Shown here in pieces: positions 25,644 through 33,978 of a stretch of 34,913 bases of DNA. Under the pieces are notes generated by a model that was not told the DNA's origin, searched no databases, and saw only the letters and a program-made list of their open reading frames with translations. Position 1 is the stretch's first letter, and each line of letters begins with the position of its first letter. The DNA comes from a virus, in the IMG/VR virus record IMGVR_UViG_3300025927_000018, positions 1 through 34,913 of that record; one strand, 5' to 3'. Both the position numbers and the translations under genes were made by a program.

Positions 25644-26855
25644 TTACGCCTCATAATCTGTGACGTCATAAAGCTTTGCGAAGCGTTTTTCTTGTTCAAT
25701 TTTTAGGCCGAGCTCCGAAAGATACTCGGAGATCATGCCGTCGCGGCCGTCCTTGATCGAGTTCTCGATCAGGTGGGTTTGGCCGCTAGGCAGGGGTCCG
25801 CCCGCCTTGATGTTGAACATTTCGAGCGAGTCCATGTCGAGCGAGAATGCCCATCCGGAGAATCCGTTCTTGCCGGAAACGCCGTCTTCGAGCATCCAGT
25901 CGCGAACTAGCATCCAGACGCCGTGGCCCATCTGGATCTTCTGGATGTTGACGCCGAACACGGTCTCGGCGGCCTGGATCTGCATGTGGGAATTGCCCCA
26001 CTCGTGGATGGCCGAGATGACGCGCGGAGCTGCCAGCAGCATCCGGTTCTTGGACGAACCGTAGCGGAAGGCCGAAGCCGAGAAGGTCTCGAACGTCTTG
26101 CGGGTCAGCATGCCGCTCGCGTCGGTGACGTTGGTGGTGACAACCGAATTGAGGCCCATCGTGGTACGAACCGGATTAGAGTTCGGGCCGCCGGTGAGGG
26201 ATTCGGTTGCCGTGCCGAACAGGAACGAGGCGTTGATCTGCTGCTTGTGCTCGATGAGTTTCTTGGCCTGCTCGCGCTCGTACTCGCCGTTCGGAGCCGC
26301 GTAGGTCTTCGAGGCCATGGCGGTACGGGAGAAGCTCCAGGAATTGCGGAAGATTTCCGTGTAGGAGATCTTGGCGGACGGCGCCGTGCTCTTGCTGGTG
26401 GGCGTGACCGCGTTTTCCTCGTATGCCGTGCCGATGATCCGAAGCGCGGCGCCATTGTTGATGGTCTGCGCCGAAGATCCGCGAACGACGGTAAGCGTGT
26501 TGGTCGAAACCACCGTAACTCGGATGATTTCGGGAACGGTCGAGGAACTGGCCGATTGCGGAGCGATGAACAGATCGCCGGGAGCAAACAGCGTGCCGTC
26601 CGCGACGGTTACGCTGGTCGAGCCGGTTGCGCCATTCAGCGTTGCGCCGATAGTGGTCCAACGGGCGACAAAATCGTCCTCAAACCACTCACGCCGGGGA
26701 GCATCCACTTCCTGGGTGTTTTCGAGCTTGGTGAGAAAGGTTAAGATCGCCGCCTCGTTCGGTTCGAGCTCGGCCATCTTGTTGGCTACGTTCCGGACTA
26801 GTCTCGTCTCGGTAATAGCCTGGTTGGTTGTACGTGCGCCTGAATTTTGCGCCAT
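25644..26855 (-). CDS. major capsid protein
   Basis: A 403-residue protein of the right size for an HK97-fold major capsid protein, lying just after the scaffold gene. It begins with a helical arm (ITETRLVRNVANKMAELEPN, LTFLTKLENTQEV), then a beta insertion (SVTVADGTLFAPGDLFI). The helical core has RNSWSFSRTAMASKTYAAPN and EREQAKKLIEHKQQINASFL. The C-terminal beta strands contain MLLAAPRVISAIHEWGNSHM and VFGVNIQKIQMGHGVWMLVR. This pattern resembles the SU10-type capsid group (DUF5309). I see no cysteines. ATG 26855 follows AGGAG, and that AGGAG lies in a possible stem (see 26862-26885). The high need for this protein fits the hairpin after it. Confidence 0.8.
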   Translation of the reverse strand: MAQNSGARTTNQAITETRLVRNVANKMAELEPNEAAILTFLTKLENTQEVDAPRREWFEDDFVARWTTIGATLNGATGSTSVTVADGTLFAPGDLFIAPQSASSSTVPEIIRVTVVSTNTLTVVRGSSAQTINNGAALRIIGTAYEENAVTPTSKSTAPSAKISYTEIFRNSWSFSRTAMASKTYAAPNGEYEREQAKKLIEHKQQINASFLFGTATESLTGGPNSNPVRTTMGLNSVVTTNVTDASGMLTRKTFETFSASAFRYGSSKNRMLLAAPRVISAIHEWGNSHMQIQAAETVFGVNIQKIQMGHGVWMLVRDWMLEDGVSGKNGFSGWAFSLDMDSLEMFNIKAGGPLPSGQTHLIENSIKDGRDGMISEYLSELGLKIEQEKRFAKLYDVTDYEA

Positions 26856-26861
26856 AGAATT

Positions 26862-26885
26862 GTCTCCTGTTTAGCTGGTGGAGAC
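26862..26885 (-). promoter_or_regulatory. inverted repeat covering the capsid gene ribosome-binding site
   Basis: In the transcript, GTCTCC and GGAGAC form a perfect six-base inverted repeat with a 12-base loop. The right arm contains the GGAG ribosome-binding site of the capsid gene, whose ATG is at 26855. Folding would hide the site; opening would allow translation. Short and seen by eye only. Confidence 0.4.
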
Positions 26886-26895
26886 TCGCGAAGAG

Positions 26896-28068
26896 CTACT
26901 TGAACAACTTGGAGAACTTAGATCCGCCGATCTGGTTCGCCAGGAAGTCATCGCCCTTGCTGCCCCCTCTGGAAGTGGCACCGGGTCCGGCATTGAGTGT
27001 TTGCCTAGTGCGGTCTTGCTGCCTCTTCTGCTCTATGGCTTGTCCAGCTTTTAGCAGGCGCTGTGCATTCTCGGGTTTGACGGATTGTCCTTGATGGATT
27101 CGCATGGCTTGGCGATAAATCGCCGTCATGGTGAGACGCAAGGCCGTCTCGGGGTCCTTGTGATCGCGCTTGATGCTGAGGATTTCGGGATGTCGCGCGA
27201 GAATCGCGTTCAGGGGAGTGTTGGGAAACTCTCCAATGTGTCCCGTATCGGGATCCTTGAACTTGATTACGCCCTGTCCGGGTTTCATCAAATCCCTGAG
27301 TCCCTTGAAGCCGCCAGTTTCCAAATCCGATACCGCGGCATCACGGGCTCGGTTGGATCGCGCTAAGGCGACAGTCTCGTTGATCGCGGGCATCACGTCG
27401 CCAAACTGGGATTGGAACTGCTGGCCCATCTGGTTCTGCACGATGCTGGAAAGAAGCGGCAAAATCTCCATCATTTGCCGGCGCCCTTGAGCTAGGCGAA
27501 TCTCGGTCAGGTTTCGGAGGTCAGGCTGTCTCTGAGCCTCGATATCCTGCCCGATTCTGGATAGCTCCTCAAGCTCCGCTTTGTAAGCGTCTTCCCATCC
27601 CTGCCACTTCTGCCCTCGATCCTGAATCAGTGACCAGTTGTTTCCCTGCGCGGGCTGCTGGCGGTTCGGATCCTCGGTGCGCGGTCGTTCCTGCTGTGTC
27701 TGCGTCTGCGCAGTCTGTTCATCGTCCGGTTCGAATAAGCTACGCTCAAACTCCGTCAGTACCTCTTCGGGGTCGCCGTCCGTCTGGGCTGACTCGCGAA
27801 GCTTAATCTCGCGTCGCGCCATCCGCTCTGCCATCGCGCGGTCGGCAGGGTCCTCTAAATTGAGGCCCTCTTCGCCCGCCAAGCTGGTCAGTAAGGATTC
27901 ATCGATCTGAGATTCTCCGGTGTTTCCTGTGTCCTGTGCGGATTGGGATTCACCTTCGCCGGCGTCCTGGACCTCGGTTGCCTGTTCCCCTGCCGGGGGA
28001 GTTGAGCTTTCCTGCGTTTCAGGAGTTTCGGCGGTGGTCTGTTCGGCTACTGCTTCCGTTGCGGGCAT
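26896..28068 (-). CDS. scaffold-like assembly protein
   Basis: A 390-residue protein between portal and capsid genes, the usual scaffold position. The first ~85 residues are acidic and disordered (Thr/Glu/Gln/Pro-rich, e.g. EVQDAGEGESQSAQDTGN). Residues about 85-260 are helical and charged (ADRAMAERMARREIKLRE, YKAELEELSRIGQDIEAQRQ). The C terminus is basic (RQQDRTRQTLNAGPG ... IGGSKFSKLFK), as in scaffolds whose basic end binds the capsid. No cysteines or protease motif were seen. ATG 28068 follows AAAGGGTG about 12 bases upstream. The call rests on position and composition. Confidence 0.65.
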   Translation of the reverse strand: MPATEAVAEQTTAETPETQESSTPPAGEQATEVQDAGEGESQSAQDTGNTGESQIDESLLTSLAGEEGLNLEDPADRAMAERMARREIKLRESAQTDGDPEEVLTEFERSLFEPDDEQTAQTQTQQERPRTEDPNRQQPAQGNNWSLIQDRGQKWQGWEDAYKAELEELSRIGQDIEAQRQPDLRNLTEIRLAQGRRQMMEILPLLSSIVQNQMGQQFQSQFGDVMPAINETVALARSNRARDAAVSDLETGGFKGLRDLMKPGQGVIKFKDPDTGHIGEFPNTPLNAILARHPEILSIKRDHKDPETALRLTMTAIYRQAMRIHQGQSVKPENAQRLLKAGQAIEQKRQQDRTRQTLNAGPGATSRGGSKGDDFLANQIGGSKFSKLFK

Positions 28069-28092
28069 GGGGGTTGTTCACCCTTTCTCTTG

Positions 28093-28320
28093 TTAGGCGC
28101 TCCCTGTTCGGGTTACGCCTTTAAGCTCGGTCGGGAGCGCCTGAAGGATTTGCAGTTTCCCTTCATTGATGGCGGCTCGTACAATGTCGTTCGCGACGAT
28201 CGCGCTTCGGATCTCCGCCACGGTAGAGCGGGATTGATCCTCGAAGAACCGTGTGAGCGCTTCGCGAAACGTCTCTTCGTTCCAAAGTGTCGCGATCGTG
28301 TTCCGGTCCTGATCGGTCAT
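28093..28320 (-). CDS. small helical protein after portal
   Basis: A 75-residue, mostly helical protein (NEETFREALTRFFEDQSRST, VANDIVRAAINEGKLQIL). It starts at ATG 28320 with an ATGA overlap with the portal stop, so translation is coupled. No family was recognised. Its place between portal and scaffold suggests a minor head or assembly protein. Confidence 0.6.
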   Translation of the reverse strand: MTDQDRNTIATLWNEETFREALTRFFEDQSRSTVAEIRSAIVANDIVRAAINEGKLQILQALPTELKGVTRTGSA

Positions 28321-30485
28321 TGCGGAAGCGAACTAAATGGCTGCGGCTCTGGCGGAGCGGGCAAGTTCACCGGACCAGCCGGGGCTTGCGGTCCTGGAGG
28401 CATGCCGGGTACCTGCGCTTCTGGAGGCTCCGGCTGTGGCGAGATAATTCCCGCCTTGGAGAGAACTTGGACCTGCACGGCCGGCGGCTGATCTTCAAGC
28501 TTCATCGAAACTGACAGGTTCGTCTTGATCTCCTGCGGCGGAGGCGGGGGCGGCGGGGGCGGCATCCACTGTTGCCGGTCCTTGCCCTTGCCGAGCGCGT
28601 TCAACATCTCATCGCGCGCCTTTTCGACGTTGAACAGCCCTGGGGCCTGCGTCGCCATGCCGAAGAGCATCTGGGCGCGACTGAGCTTTGTATCGTCGTC
28701 ATCGGAAAGCGTTGACCCTACCTCAACCTCGATGTCGCCGTCGTCTTGGAAGTCCTCTGGAGAAGCGTTGATGATCGCCTGCGATGGGTCCGTGGCATTC
28801 TCGGGGGCCGGGGCCGCGTACCCTCCGCCGAAGTTGCGCCGGTACTGATCGGAGTTGACCTGTACATCCTCGGTCAGTTCGCCGCGGTTCAGGAGGCGCA
28901 TCATCTCCAGGTCATCCCGAAGCGCCGTGGTGAGCATGTCGACTTGCTCCCGGGTGAGAATATCCCCGTTGAAGGCCATGATTTTGGCGCCCGTAGCCGT
29001 GCGCGCCTGCTGGGGGTCGACGTTTGCCCCCATCGACATGTTGGTTTCGCCCGATGCGGTCTGAAAGGCGCGTGCGAGTGAGCTTTCATCGTTGTAGCTG
29101 GCCGATGCGGCCGCGAGCGCGGCCTGTTCGCCCATAACCCAGATCCCGCCGGGCCCTTTGGTCGTGTGAACGAGGCGGAATCCCTTCCCGCGCTTCATCA
29201 ATTCTGGATTGTCGTACAGATTGCTGTCCGTCGTGCCTACAAGCGGCCGCAAAAGGTTGTAGATCAGGTCCTCGCGCTTGGAAACTTGGTTATTGTGGAG
29301 CTCGTTGAGCCCGCGAACCATGCGCGCCGTAGAATCTCCTATGCCGGAGAGCAGATCATCGATGAACTTGAGCTCCGTGAACGCGATTTTGCCTTCAAGG
29401 TCGTACGGATAGGGAATTGAGCCGATCCAGAAGCCGTTTTCGGCCACATATTCGATGCGTGGGCTGGATCCGCCGACGTGGCGCTCTACAAATGTCCACT
29501 CGGGCCCGACGGACTTGGCGTCCTCGGTCTGCAAGAGCGAAACATCCGTCCGATTCGCCGCCGAGAGCAGCCTCGTACGCAGATTTCCCGGAACACGACG
29601 CGTGTTGTTCTTCGTGCTGCCGTTCGGGAAGGCGATCAGCAACTCATCCGCGTTTTTGGCGATATCCGGATCTTCCTTGCCGTAGGCAGCGACGAACTTC
29701 TCTAGCCAATCCATGTTGCGGCGCCGTTCGACGCAGAACCACCGCGAGGATTCGAGATCCTGAAATGCCGGCTCGGGGTAGCAGTCCCCGATGAACAGGA
29801 AATCGGCCTTTGGCCCCTCGTAGTACTTGAAAAGGTACTGAATCGGGATCAGGCCACCCTTACCGACGTCCTCCATGAGCTTCGCACTCAACATCTGCGA
29901 GATGTTCGGATCGGATGACGCGTCAACGCCCTCGGGGATTCCGGCGGCGGTCATGTAGCCGGCGAGTTTCTCACCGTACTGCTCGAAGATTTGCTTCTGC
30001 CAGTTGGGATCGAGCCCTTTCACCCGGCGCTTGCGCTGCGTCTCTTCGATGCACCAGTACCACGCCTGCACGCTCCAGCCGAAGATGGCCGCCTGCAGGA
30101 CGTGTTTCTTTTGAACCTTCTGCTTGCCGCCGCGATCCCACTGCCACATCAGCGTGCGGGTGATGCGGTCAGCGCGGTCCAAATCCTGCGAGATAAAACG
30201 GTGCGAGGGAGGCTGCGCCGTCACGCGAGCGACGAAACGGCGCACCAGCCCCCACGTGTCGGGCATCCCGATAGCGGTTTGCTCGGTGTCTTCCTTGGTC
30301 TTATCGTTCGGATCGAGGAACGGCAGCGCTTCACACTTGTAGTTCCGGAATGTGCGCTCCCACTCGTTCCAGTAATTGGCCTTGAGCCAATCCTGGCTCC
30401 GCCGGAGACAATCGATCACTTCGGATGACCGATTGTCCCGCGGTGGAGACAATGCCGATTTATCGAAAAACCCGACGTTTACCAA
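28317..30485 (-). CDS. portal protein
   Basis: A 722-residue protein of the size and position of a podovirus portal, the ring through which DNA enters and leaves. The N terminus (VIDCLRRSQDWLKANYWNEW, YKCEALPFLDP) and VRRFVARVTAQPPSHRFI match the early part of this family. A wing/stem region around LIYNLLRPLVGTT, and helices such as ALRDDLEMMRLLNRGELTED, follow. The C-terminal tail is disordered, with a run of nine prolines (WMPPPPPPPPP) and a Pro/Glu-rich end; the run could stall ribosomes unless EF-P acts. No ATG exists at the start: the only plausible start is TTG 30485, three bases after the previous stop, so translation may depend on coupling. Confidence 0.75.
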   Translation of the reverse strand: MVNVGFFDKSALSPPRDNRSSEVIDCLRRSQDWLKANYWNEWERTFRNYKCEALPFLDPNDKTKEDTEQTAIGMPDTWGLVRRFVARVTAQPPSHRFISQDLDRADRITRTLMWQWDRGGKQKVQKKHVLQAAIFGWSVQAWYWCIEETQRKRRVKGLDPNWQKQIFEQYGEKLAGYMTAAGIPEGVDASSDPNISQMLSAKLMEDVGKGGLIPIQYLFKYYEGPKADFLFIGDCYPEPAFQDLESSRWFCVERRRNMDWLEKFVAAYGKEDPDIAKNADELLIAFPNGSTKNNTRRVPGNLRTRLLSAANRTDVSLLQTEDAKSVGPEWTFVERHVGGSSPRIEYVAENGFWIGSIPYPYDLEGKIAFTELKFIDDLLSGIGDSTARMVRGLNELHNNQVSKREDLIYNLLRPLVGTTDSNLYDNPELMKRGKGFRLVHTTKGPGGIWVMGEQAALAAASASYNDESSLARAFQTASGETNMSMGANVDPQQARTATGAKIMAFNGDILTREQVDMLTTALRDDLEMMRLLNRGELTEDVQVNSDQYRRNFGGGYAAPAPENATDPSQAIINASPEDFQDDGDIEVEVGSTLSDDDDTKLSRAQMLFGMATQAPGLFNVEKARDEMLNALGKGKDRQQWMPPPPPPPPPQEIKTNLSVSMKLEDQPPAVQVQVLSKAGIISPQPEPPEAQVPGMPPGPQAPAGPVNLPAPPEPQPFSSLPQ

Positions 30486-30488
30486 GGA

Positions 30489-30857
30489 TTAGGTCCAGGT
30501 TCCTACCAATTGCGCCCTATATTTCCCGTCATCCCCCATGACAACGCGGGCCATGCCGATGCCGTTCTGCGAGCCGGCCGCCGTCAGCGTGGCCGCATTG
30601 TTGATGGAGGTCGCGGCGAGCACAAGCGTTTGCGCTGCGGACACAAAGAAGTCCGCCCACCAGCCGAGCGGCAAACCGTCGGGTAGCGTGATCGTTACCG
30701 ATCCTGAAGCGCCGGCGTTGCTGAACGCCTTGCCGTCATCGGCCTGGACGACGGTGTATGCCGCAGTTTTGGCGGCGACTCCGGTTCCTTTGTATCGGTT
30801 TCCGTTGGATGCCCGACGATACCCGTCCGGGCAATCCCGCATTCTTACTCGTTCCAT
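30489..30857 (-). CDS. small beta-rich protein between terminase and portal
   Basis: A 122-residue protein from ATG 30857 with AAAGGAG seven bases upstream. After a basic leader it has a beta domain often seen in phage fibres and decoration proteins: AAYTVVQADDGKAFSNAGAS, then SVTITLPDGLPLGWWADFF, then TLVLAATSINNAATL. It may decorate the capsid or be part of a fibre. It is not typical at this position. Confidence 0.6.
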   Translation of the reverse strand: MERVRMRDCPDGYRRASNGNRYKGTGVAAKTAAYTVVQADDGKAFSNAGASGSVTITLPDGLPLGWWADFFVSAAQTLVLAATSINNAATLTAAGSQNGIGMARVVMGDDGKYRAQLVGTWT

Positions 30858-30878
30858 TGTTTTCTCCTTTGAAAAGTG

Positions 30879-31835
30879 TCAGGCCGCAGCCTGAGTGTGG
30901 GACCAGTTGTGCCTCTCCGATACCAGACGAGGCAAATAGGAAGCGTCGGACGTTGCGAGATATCTGAGCGTGTCGACCAGATGGCAGCGGAACTCGCTAC
31001 GATCCTGCTTCAGTTCCCTCTCTTCGCTCAACCGCTTCATGATCTTGTAGCGATGCTGGCGCAGTTCAAGAATCAGCTCGGGGCAGTCTTCGGAAATGTG
31101 CAGGCGCGGCCAGATTCCCTTGGTGTCGTGCTTGCGCGGCTGGAGTAGCGTGCGAACTGCATCCTCGCCGGCGTCGTGATCCTTGCGCGGGTCCGAGAAA
31201 TCCAGGCCGTAACGGTTGTAGCGAGTCGAGTAGGTTTCGTTCTCAACTTCCGAGGCGATGAAGCCCTTACCGGCCTGATCCATAAAGCGGTTGATAATGC
31301 GCTCCCCGCCCTTCATCCGGTAGACACCATACTCGCGGTCGGTTTCCGCGTGCCGCCACTCGATTTCGTTGCCTTCGAGCAGTTCCGCGATGGTCTGCAC
31401 ATATTCGCGGATGCTGTACTGGTTGTCCTGGTCCTCATCGCGCAAGCGCCCCTTGCGGCCGGAGATGATCGACGGCCACAGTTCGCGATAGACCCACCAG
31501 TCACTCCATGCGTCGATCAAAACCCACAGCGCCGCGTGCGGCGTGCGCGGGTGAGGATCGAGCGCCATATAGAGGCAGCCGCGCTTTGGAATGCTTTCAC
31601 GTGGAACAACGTGGATCTTAGGATCGAACTCGGGATACACCGTCGCACCGGAGAGCGAGTAAGCCTTGCGCTTTACCTCACGCTGGAAATGCGCCTCGCT
31701 GGTGAAGCGATTCCGCAATTCTTGGATTTTCTCGGGATGATTGCGGAACTCGGGGTCCGCTTCAATATCGAGATCGATGAACGCGACGCCGTTCATAGTG
31801 CGGTAGAGCGCAAGGCCGTGGCAGGGACCGTTCAT
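30879..31835 (-). CDS. terL: terminase large subunit, nuclease part
   Basis: A 318-residue protein with the C-terminal, RNase H-like nuclease half of a large terminase. The opening (LYRTMNGVAFIDLDIEADPE) matches the usual link after the ATPase domain. CLYMALDPHPRTPHAALWVL at about 87-106 holds the first catalytic Asp (LDP). Later acidic sites include AETDREYG, DFSDPRKDHDAGEDAV and, near the end, HLVDTLRYL. It cuts the concatemeric DNA during packaging. ATG 31835 overlaps the stop of the ATPase gene (ATGA). Most phages have one fused gene, so this is a split terminase or a recent frameshift-like break; the two must work together. Confidence 0.8.
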   Translation of the reverse strand: MNGPCHGLALYRTMNGVAFIDLDIEADPEFRNHPEKIQELRNRFTSEAHFQREVKRKAYSLSGATVYPEFDPKIHVVPRESIPKRGCLYMALDPHPRTPHAALWVLIDAWSDWWVYRELWPSIISGRKGRLRDEDQDNQYSIREYVQTIAELLEGNEIEWRHAETDREYGVYRMKGGERIINRFMDQAGKGFIASEVENETYSTRYNRYGLDFSDPRKDHDAGEDAVRTLLQPRKHDTKGIWPRLHISEDCPELILELRQHRYKIMKRLSEERELKQDRSEFRCHLVDTLRYLATSDASYLPRLVSERHNWSHTQAAA

Positions 31836-32590
31836 TCCAGCTCGCTCAGATTGCAGTGCTTGCCTATCTCGGACATCGGATAATCCGGCCACCGCGCCGG
31901 AAGGCTCGACTCAAACAGATCCGCAAACCAGCCCGGAAATGCCGAAGATACGCACCAGATTTTGAGGCAACGCGCCGCGATCGCCTCATTCAGAGACTCT
32001 TCGCCTTGCTCGATGATGGCCGACTCATCCTGAATGTAGATGGTGGGGTGCTCGGACTTGATCTTGCGCGGATCGCCAGGGATTCCAACGATCTCGCTGC
32101 CGTTCGACAGGCGAAAACGCTCATAGGGCTGATCTTTTAACGGTTTTGGCAGCGGCCATCGCTCGCGGAGGCGCGGAATTGAGTTTTCCCATAGGATTTT
32201 GCAGTTTTGGACGTCGTGCAGGGCGCGATCGTGATCCTGCGACTGGATAACCACCTTCGTTGCGGGGTGCGTAAACGCCGTCCACGCCGCGGCTGCCGAA
32301 ACGCACCACGACATCATCATGGTTCGCGATTTGTACGTGTAAACCGTCGGCTCGTTGGGGTCGAGTAAGACTTTCAGGCATTCAAGCAGGTATCGTTTCT
32401 TCGGGAACGGCTTGTACGGATCGAGTTGGTTCTGCTCGTCCTTCGTTTTCGTGCACTCCGTCATCCAGTAAAAGGCGTCCTCCAGGGCTTTCCGCGCCAT
32501 CGACTCCTGTATCAGAGCGTCGAGCGTTGCTTTGGTGTGCTCGTACGAGTTCGATAAATTCGGAGATTTTGCCGTGAAGCTCGGTGTCAC
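31832..32590 (-). CDS. terL: terminase large subunit, ATPase part
   Basis: A protein of 252 residues from GTG 32590, or 222 from ATG 32500 (MARKALEDAFYWMT), which has AGGAG close upstream. LEDAFYWMTECTKTKDEQN and PYKPFPKKRYLLECLKVLLD are typical large-terminase openings. A variant Walker A (YKSRTMMMSW, residues 86-95), Walker B (TIYIQDES, 183-190) and a coupling-like motif (CVSSAFPG) follow. It powers DNA packaging through the portal. It overlaps the preceding small-subunit gene by 91-209 bases or so. It stops at TGA just as the nuclease gene begins. Confidence 0.8.
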   Translation of the reverse strand: MTPSFTAKSPNLSNSYEHTKATLDALIQESMARKALEDAFYWMTECTKTKDEQNQLDPYKPFPKKRYLLECLKVLLDPNEPTVYTYKSRTMMMSWCVSAAAAWTAFTHPATKVVIQSQDHDRALHDVQNCKILWENSIPRLRERWPLPKPLKDQPYERFRLSNGSEIVGIPGDPRKIKSEHPTIYIQDESAIIEQGEESLNEAIAARCLKIWCVSSAFPGWFADLFESSLPARWPDYPMSEIGKHCNLSELE

Positions 32591-33044
32591 TGAGTTGCTC
32601 TAGCTGGTGCGTGAATGTGCCGGTTATTTCGGACTTCGTTGGCGCATAGGCGCCGTGAACGGCGAGTGCTTCGTGGACCGCATCAAGTCGACTCGGCCAA
32701 TCCGGGTGCTCGAACTTGGTGTAGCCATTCTCCGGGTCGCCCTTAACGATCAGCTTGGTCGCATTCAGCCCCGCGCGGAGCGTTTTCAGCGCCTCGGCCT
32801 GGGTTACGCCGTTGAGGTTCGCGATGCGCTGGGCGATCGACAGCGTCCGCTGGCCGGCGGCCACTTCTAGCTGATCGATCTGATTCGCGATGACCTTGCG
32901 GACGTTCTTCTCGGGCCATTGGAGTTTGAGCGCCTCGGCCGCGAACCATTCATCTACCTGAATCGGCTCTGGCTGATCCCGAGCGTAATCTTCGAGAACC
33001 CGCTGACGGTAGACCGCCTCGGTAGTCTTGTCCTGCTTCGCCAC
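32382..33044 (-). CDS. terminase small subunit candidate
   Basis: A 220-residue protein from GTG 33044, just before the terminase large gene, the usual place of the small subunit that recognises the packaging site. Residues 1-140 are helical (AVYRQRVLEDYARDQPEP, NVRKVIANQIDQLEVAAGQR, TQAEALKTLRAGLNATKLIV). A conserved-looking helix (QLEQLSDTELHGKISEFIEL) lies at about 143-163. The last ~45 residues, which overlap the ATPase gene in another frame, are Arg/Gly/Glu-rich and look less conserved. The call is by position. Confidence 0.6.
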   Translation of the reverse strand: MAKQDKTTEAVYRQRVLEDYARDQPEPIQVDEWFAAEALKLQWPEKNVRKVIANQIDQLEVAAGQRTLSIAQRIANLNGVTQAEALKTLRAGLNATKLIVKGDPENGYTKFEHPDWPSRLDAVHEALAVHGAYAPTKSEITGTFTHQLEQLSDTELHGKISEFIELVRAHQSNARRSDTGVDGAESPGGRLLLDDGVHENEGRAEPTRSVQAVPEETIPA

Positions 33045-33047
33045 ACG

Positions 33048-33590
33048 CTAGAATCCGGGGAATGTGCCAGTCGGAGCCGCTGCCGGTTGCGCCGGAGTTT
33101 GGCTCTGGCTTGGTCGTTGCCACGGGCGCTGTTGCGGCTGCTGCATCTGCTGGCGCTGCATCATGTGGCGGCCGACGATATCGTTCCACCCGCCGCCGTA
33201 CCCACCACCGCCATATCCGCCCTGCCCCCCGCTGAAGCCGCCTTGACCCCACCCACCATTGCCGTAGCCGCCGGGTTGCATCTGGCGCATCCGGTTCATG
33301 AGGCTGCTTTGCTGAGTTCCGAACCCGGGGCGCTGTTGCTGGTACTGGTCATATCCCTGCATCGAATTTTGCACGGGCGCGGTTTGGTTCATCGTGGACG
33401 ACCCACTGCTATCTGGCGCGCTTTGAATATACGACTGAGGACCAAAGTACCCAGCGCCGCCAGCGCTCATTCCGGGATCACTTTCACCGGGAAACCCTCC
33501 ACCACCGTATCCGCCAGGTTGACCACCCGAGAAGCCGCCGCGCTGCTGACCCATCGCCTGAATCAGTTGCATGAGCATTTGCGGGTTCAT
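33048..33590 (-). CDS. Gly/Gln-rich low-complexity protein
   Basis: A 180-residue protein made mostly of Gly, Gln, Tyr, Pro and Met. It has two Gly-rich blocks (GGFSGGQPGGYGGGGFPG near 18-35 and GGFSGGQGGYGGGGYGGGW near 115-135). The first block partly repeats as GGFSGGQ. Met/Gln clusters (HMMQRQQMQQPQQRPWQ) follow. It starts at ATG 33590 with ATGA overlap. No family was recognised; its composition is that of disordered, self-associating proteins. It lies just before the terminase genes. Confidence 0.6.
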   Translation of the reverse strand: MNPQMLMQLIQAMGQQRGGFSGGQPGGYGGGGFPGESDPGMSAGGAGYFGPQSYIQSAPDSSGSSTMNQTAPVQNSMQGYDQYQQQRPGFGTQQSSLMNRMRQMQPGGYGNGGWGQGGFSGGQGGYGGGGYGGGWNDIVGRHMMQRQQMQQPQQRPWQRPSQSQTPAQPAAAPTGTFPGF

Positions 33591-33772
33591 GGTTGCATCA
33601 TCCTCATCATCGACATGGACGGGCCAGCCGCGGGTTTTTTCTTTTTCTTGGGCGGTACGGCGGCCTTTTTCTTGAACAGGAACGGATTCGCTTTGCCGGT
33701 CGAATCGGTCTTGTCTTCGAGCATGTCCATCTTGGGGCTCACATTTCTAACCTGGCGGTTGGGGAAAGCCAT
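33587..33772 (-). CDS. small Lys-rich protein
   Basis: A 61-residue protein from ATG 33772 (MAFPNRQVRNVSPKMDMLED), overlapping the preceding stop by one base. It contains FLFKKKAAVPPKKKKKPAAG and a Met-rich end. The strong positive charge suggests nucleic-acid contact, but no family was recognised. Confidence 0.55.
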   Translation of the reverse strand: MAFPNRQVRNVSPKMDMLEDKTDSTGKANPFLFKKKAAVPPKKKKKPAAGPSMSMMRMMQP

Positions 33773-33978
33773 TATTGAAGTGCCTCCATCATTTTGCTTG
33801 CGGCGCCCTTCTTCTTTTTGCGCTTGGCGACCACCGCGTTCGCCTCGCGAATAGCTTCGCCTTCGGGACGGCCTGACTTCAGGAGCCCATTGGCGACATG
33901 CGCCCATTGCCGTTGAGCGACGGGCGAGCTCGCCTTTTTCGTGTGGCCCTTGGCGTCACCGGGAACCCAGGGAGCCAT
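33772..33978 (-). CDS. small conserved phage protein, unknown function
   Basis: A 68-residue basic protein. The central RQWAHVANGLLKSGRPEGEA then IREANAVVAKRKKKK matches a small protein frequently found in phage genomes ('WAHVANS...AIREANAVV'). Function is unknown. Coupled by TAATG to its neighbours. Confidence 0.6.
   Translation of the reverse strand: MAPWVPGDAKGHTKKASSPVAQRQWAHVANGLLKSGRPEGEAIREANAVVAKRKKKKGAASKMMEALQ

Noticed and set aside
25923-26744. Long plus-strand open frame (273 codons) opposite the capsid gene
   Set aside because: It is a G/C-rich antisense shadow of a clear capsid gene, with no ribosome-binding site or recognisable protein.
30858-30878. TTTTC/GAAAA inverted repeat around the ribosome-binding site of the small beta-rich gene
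   Set aside because: Five weak A/T-rich pairs; too unstable to support.
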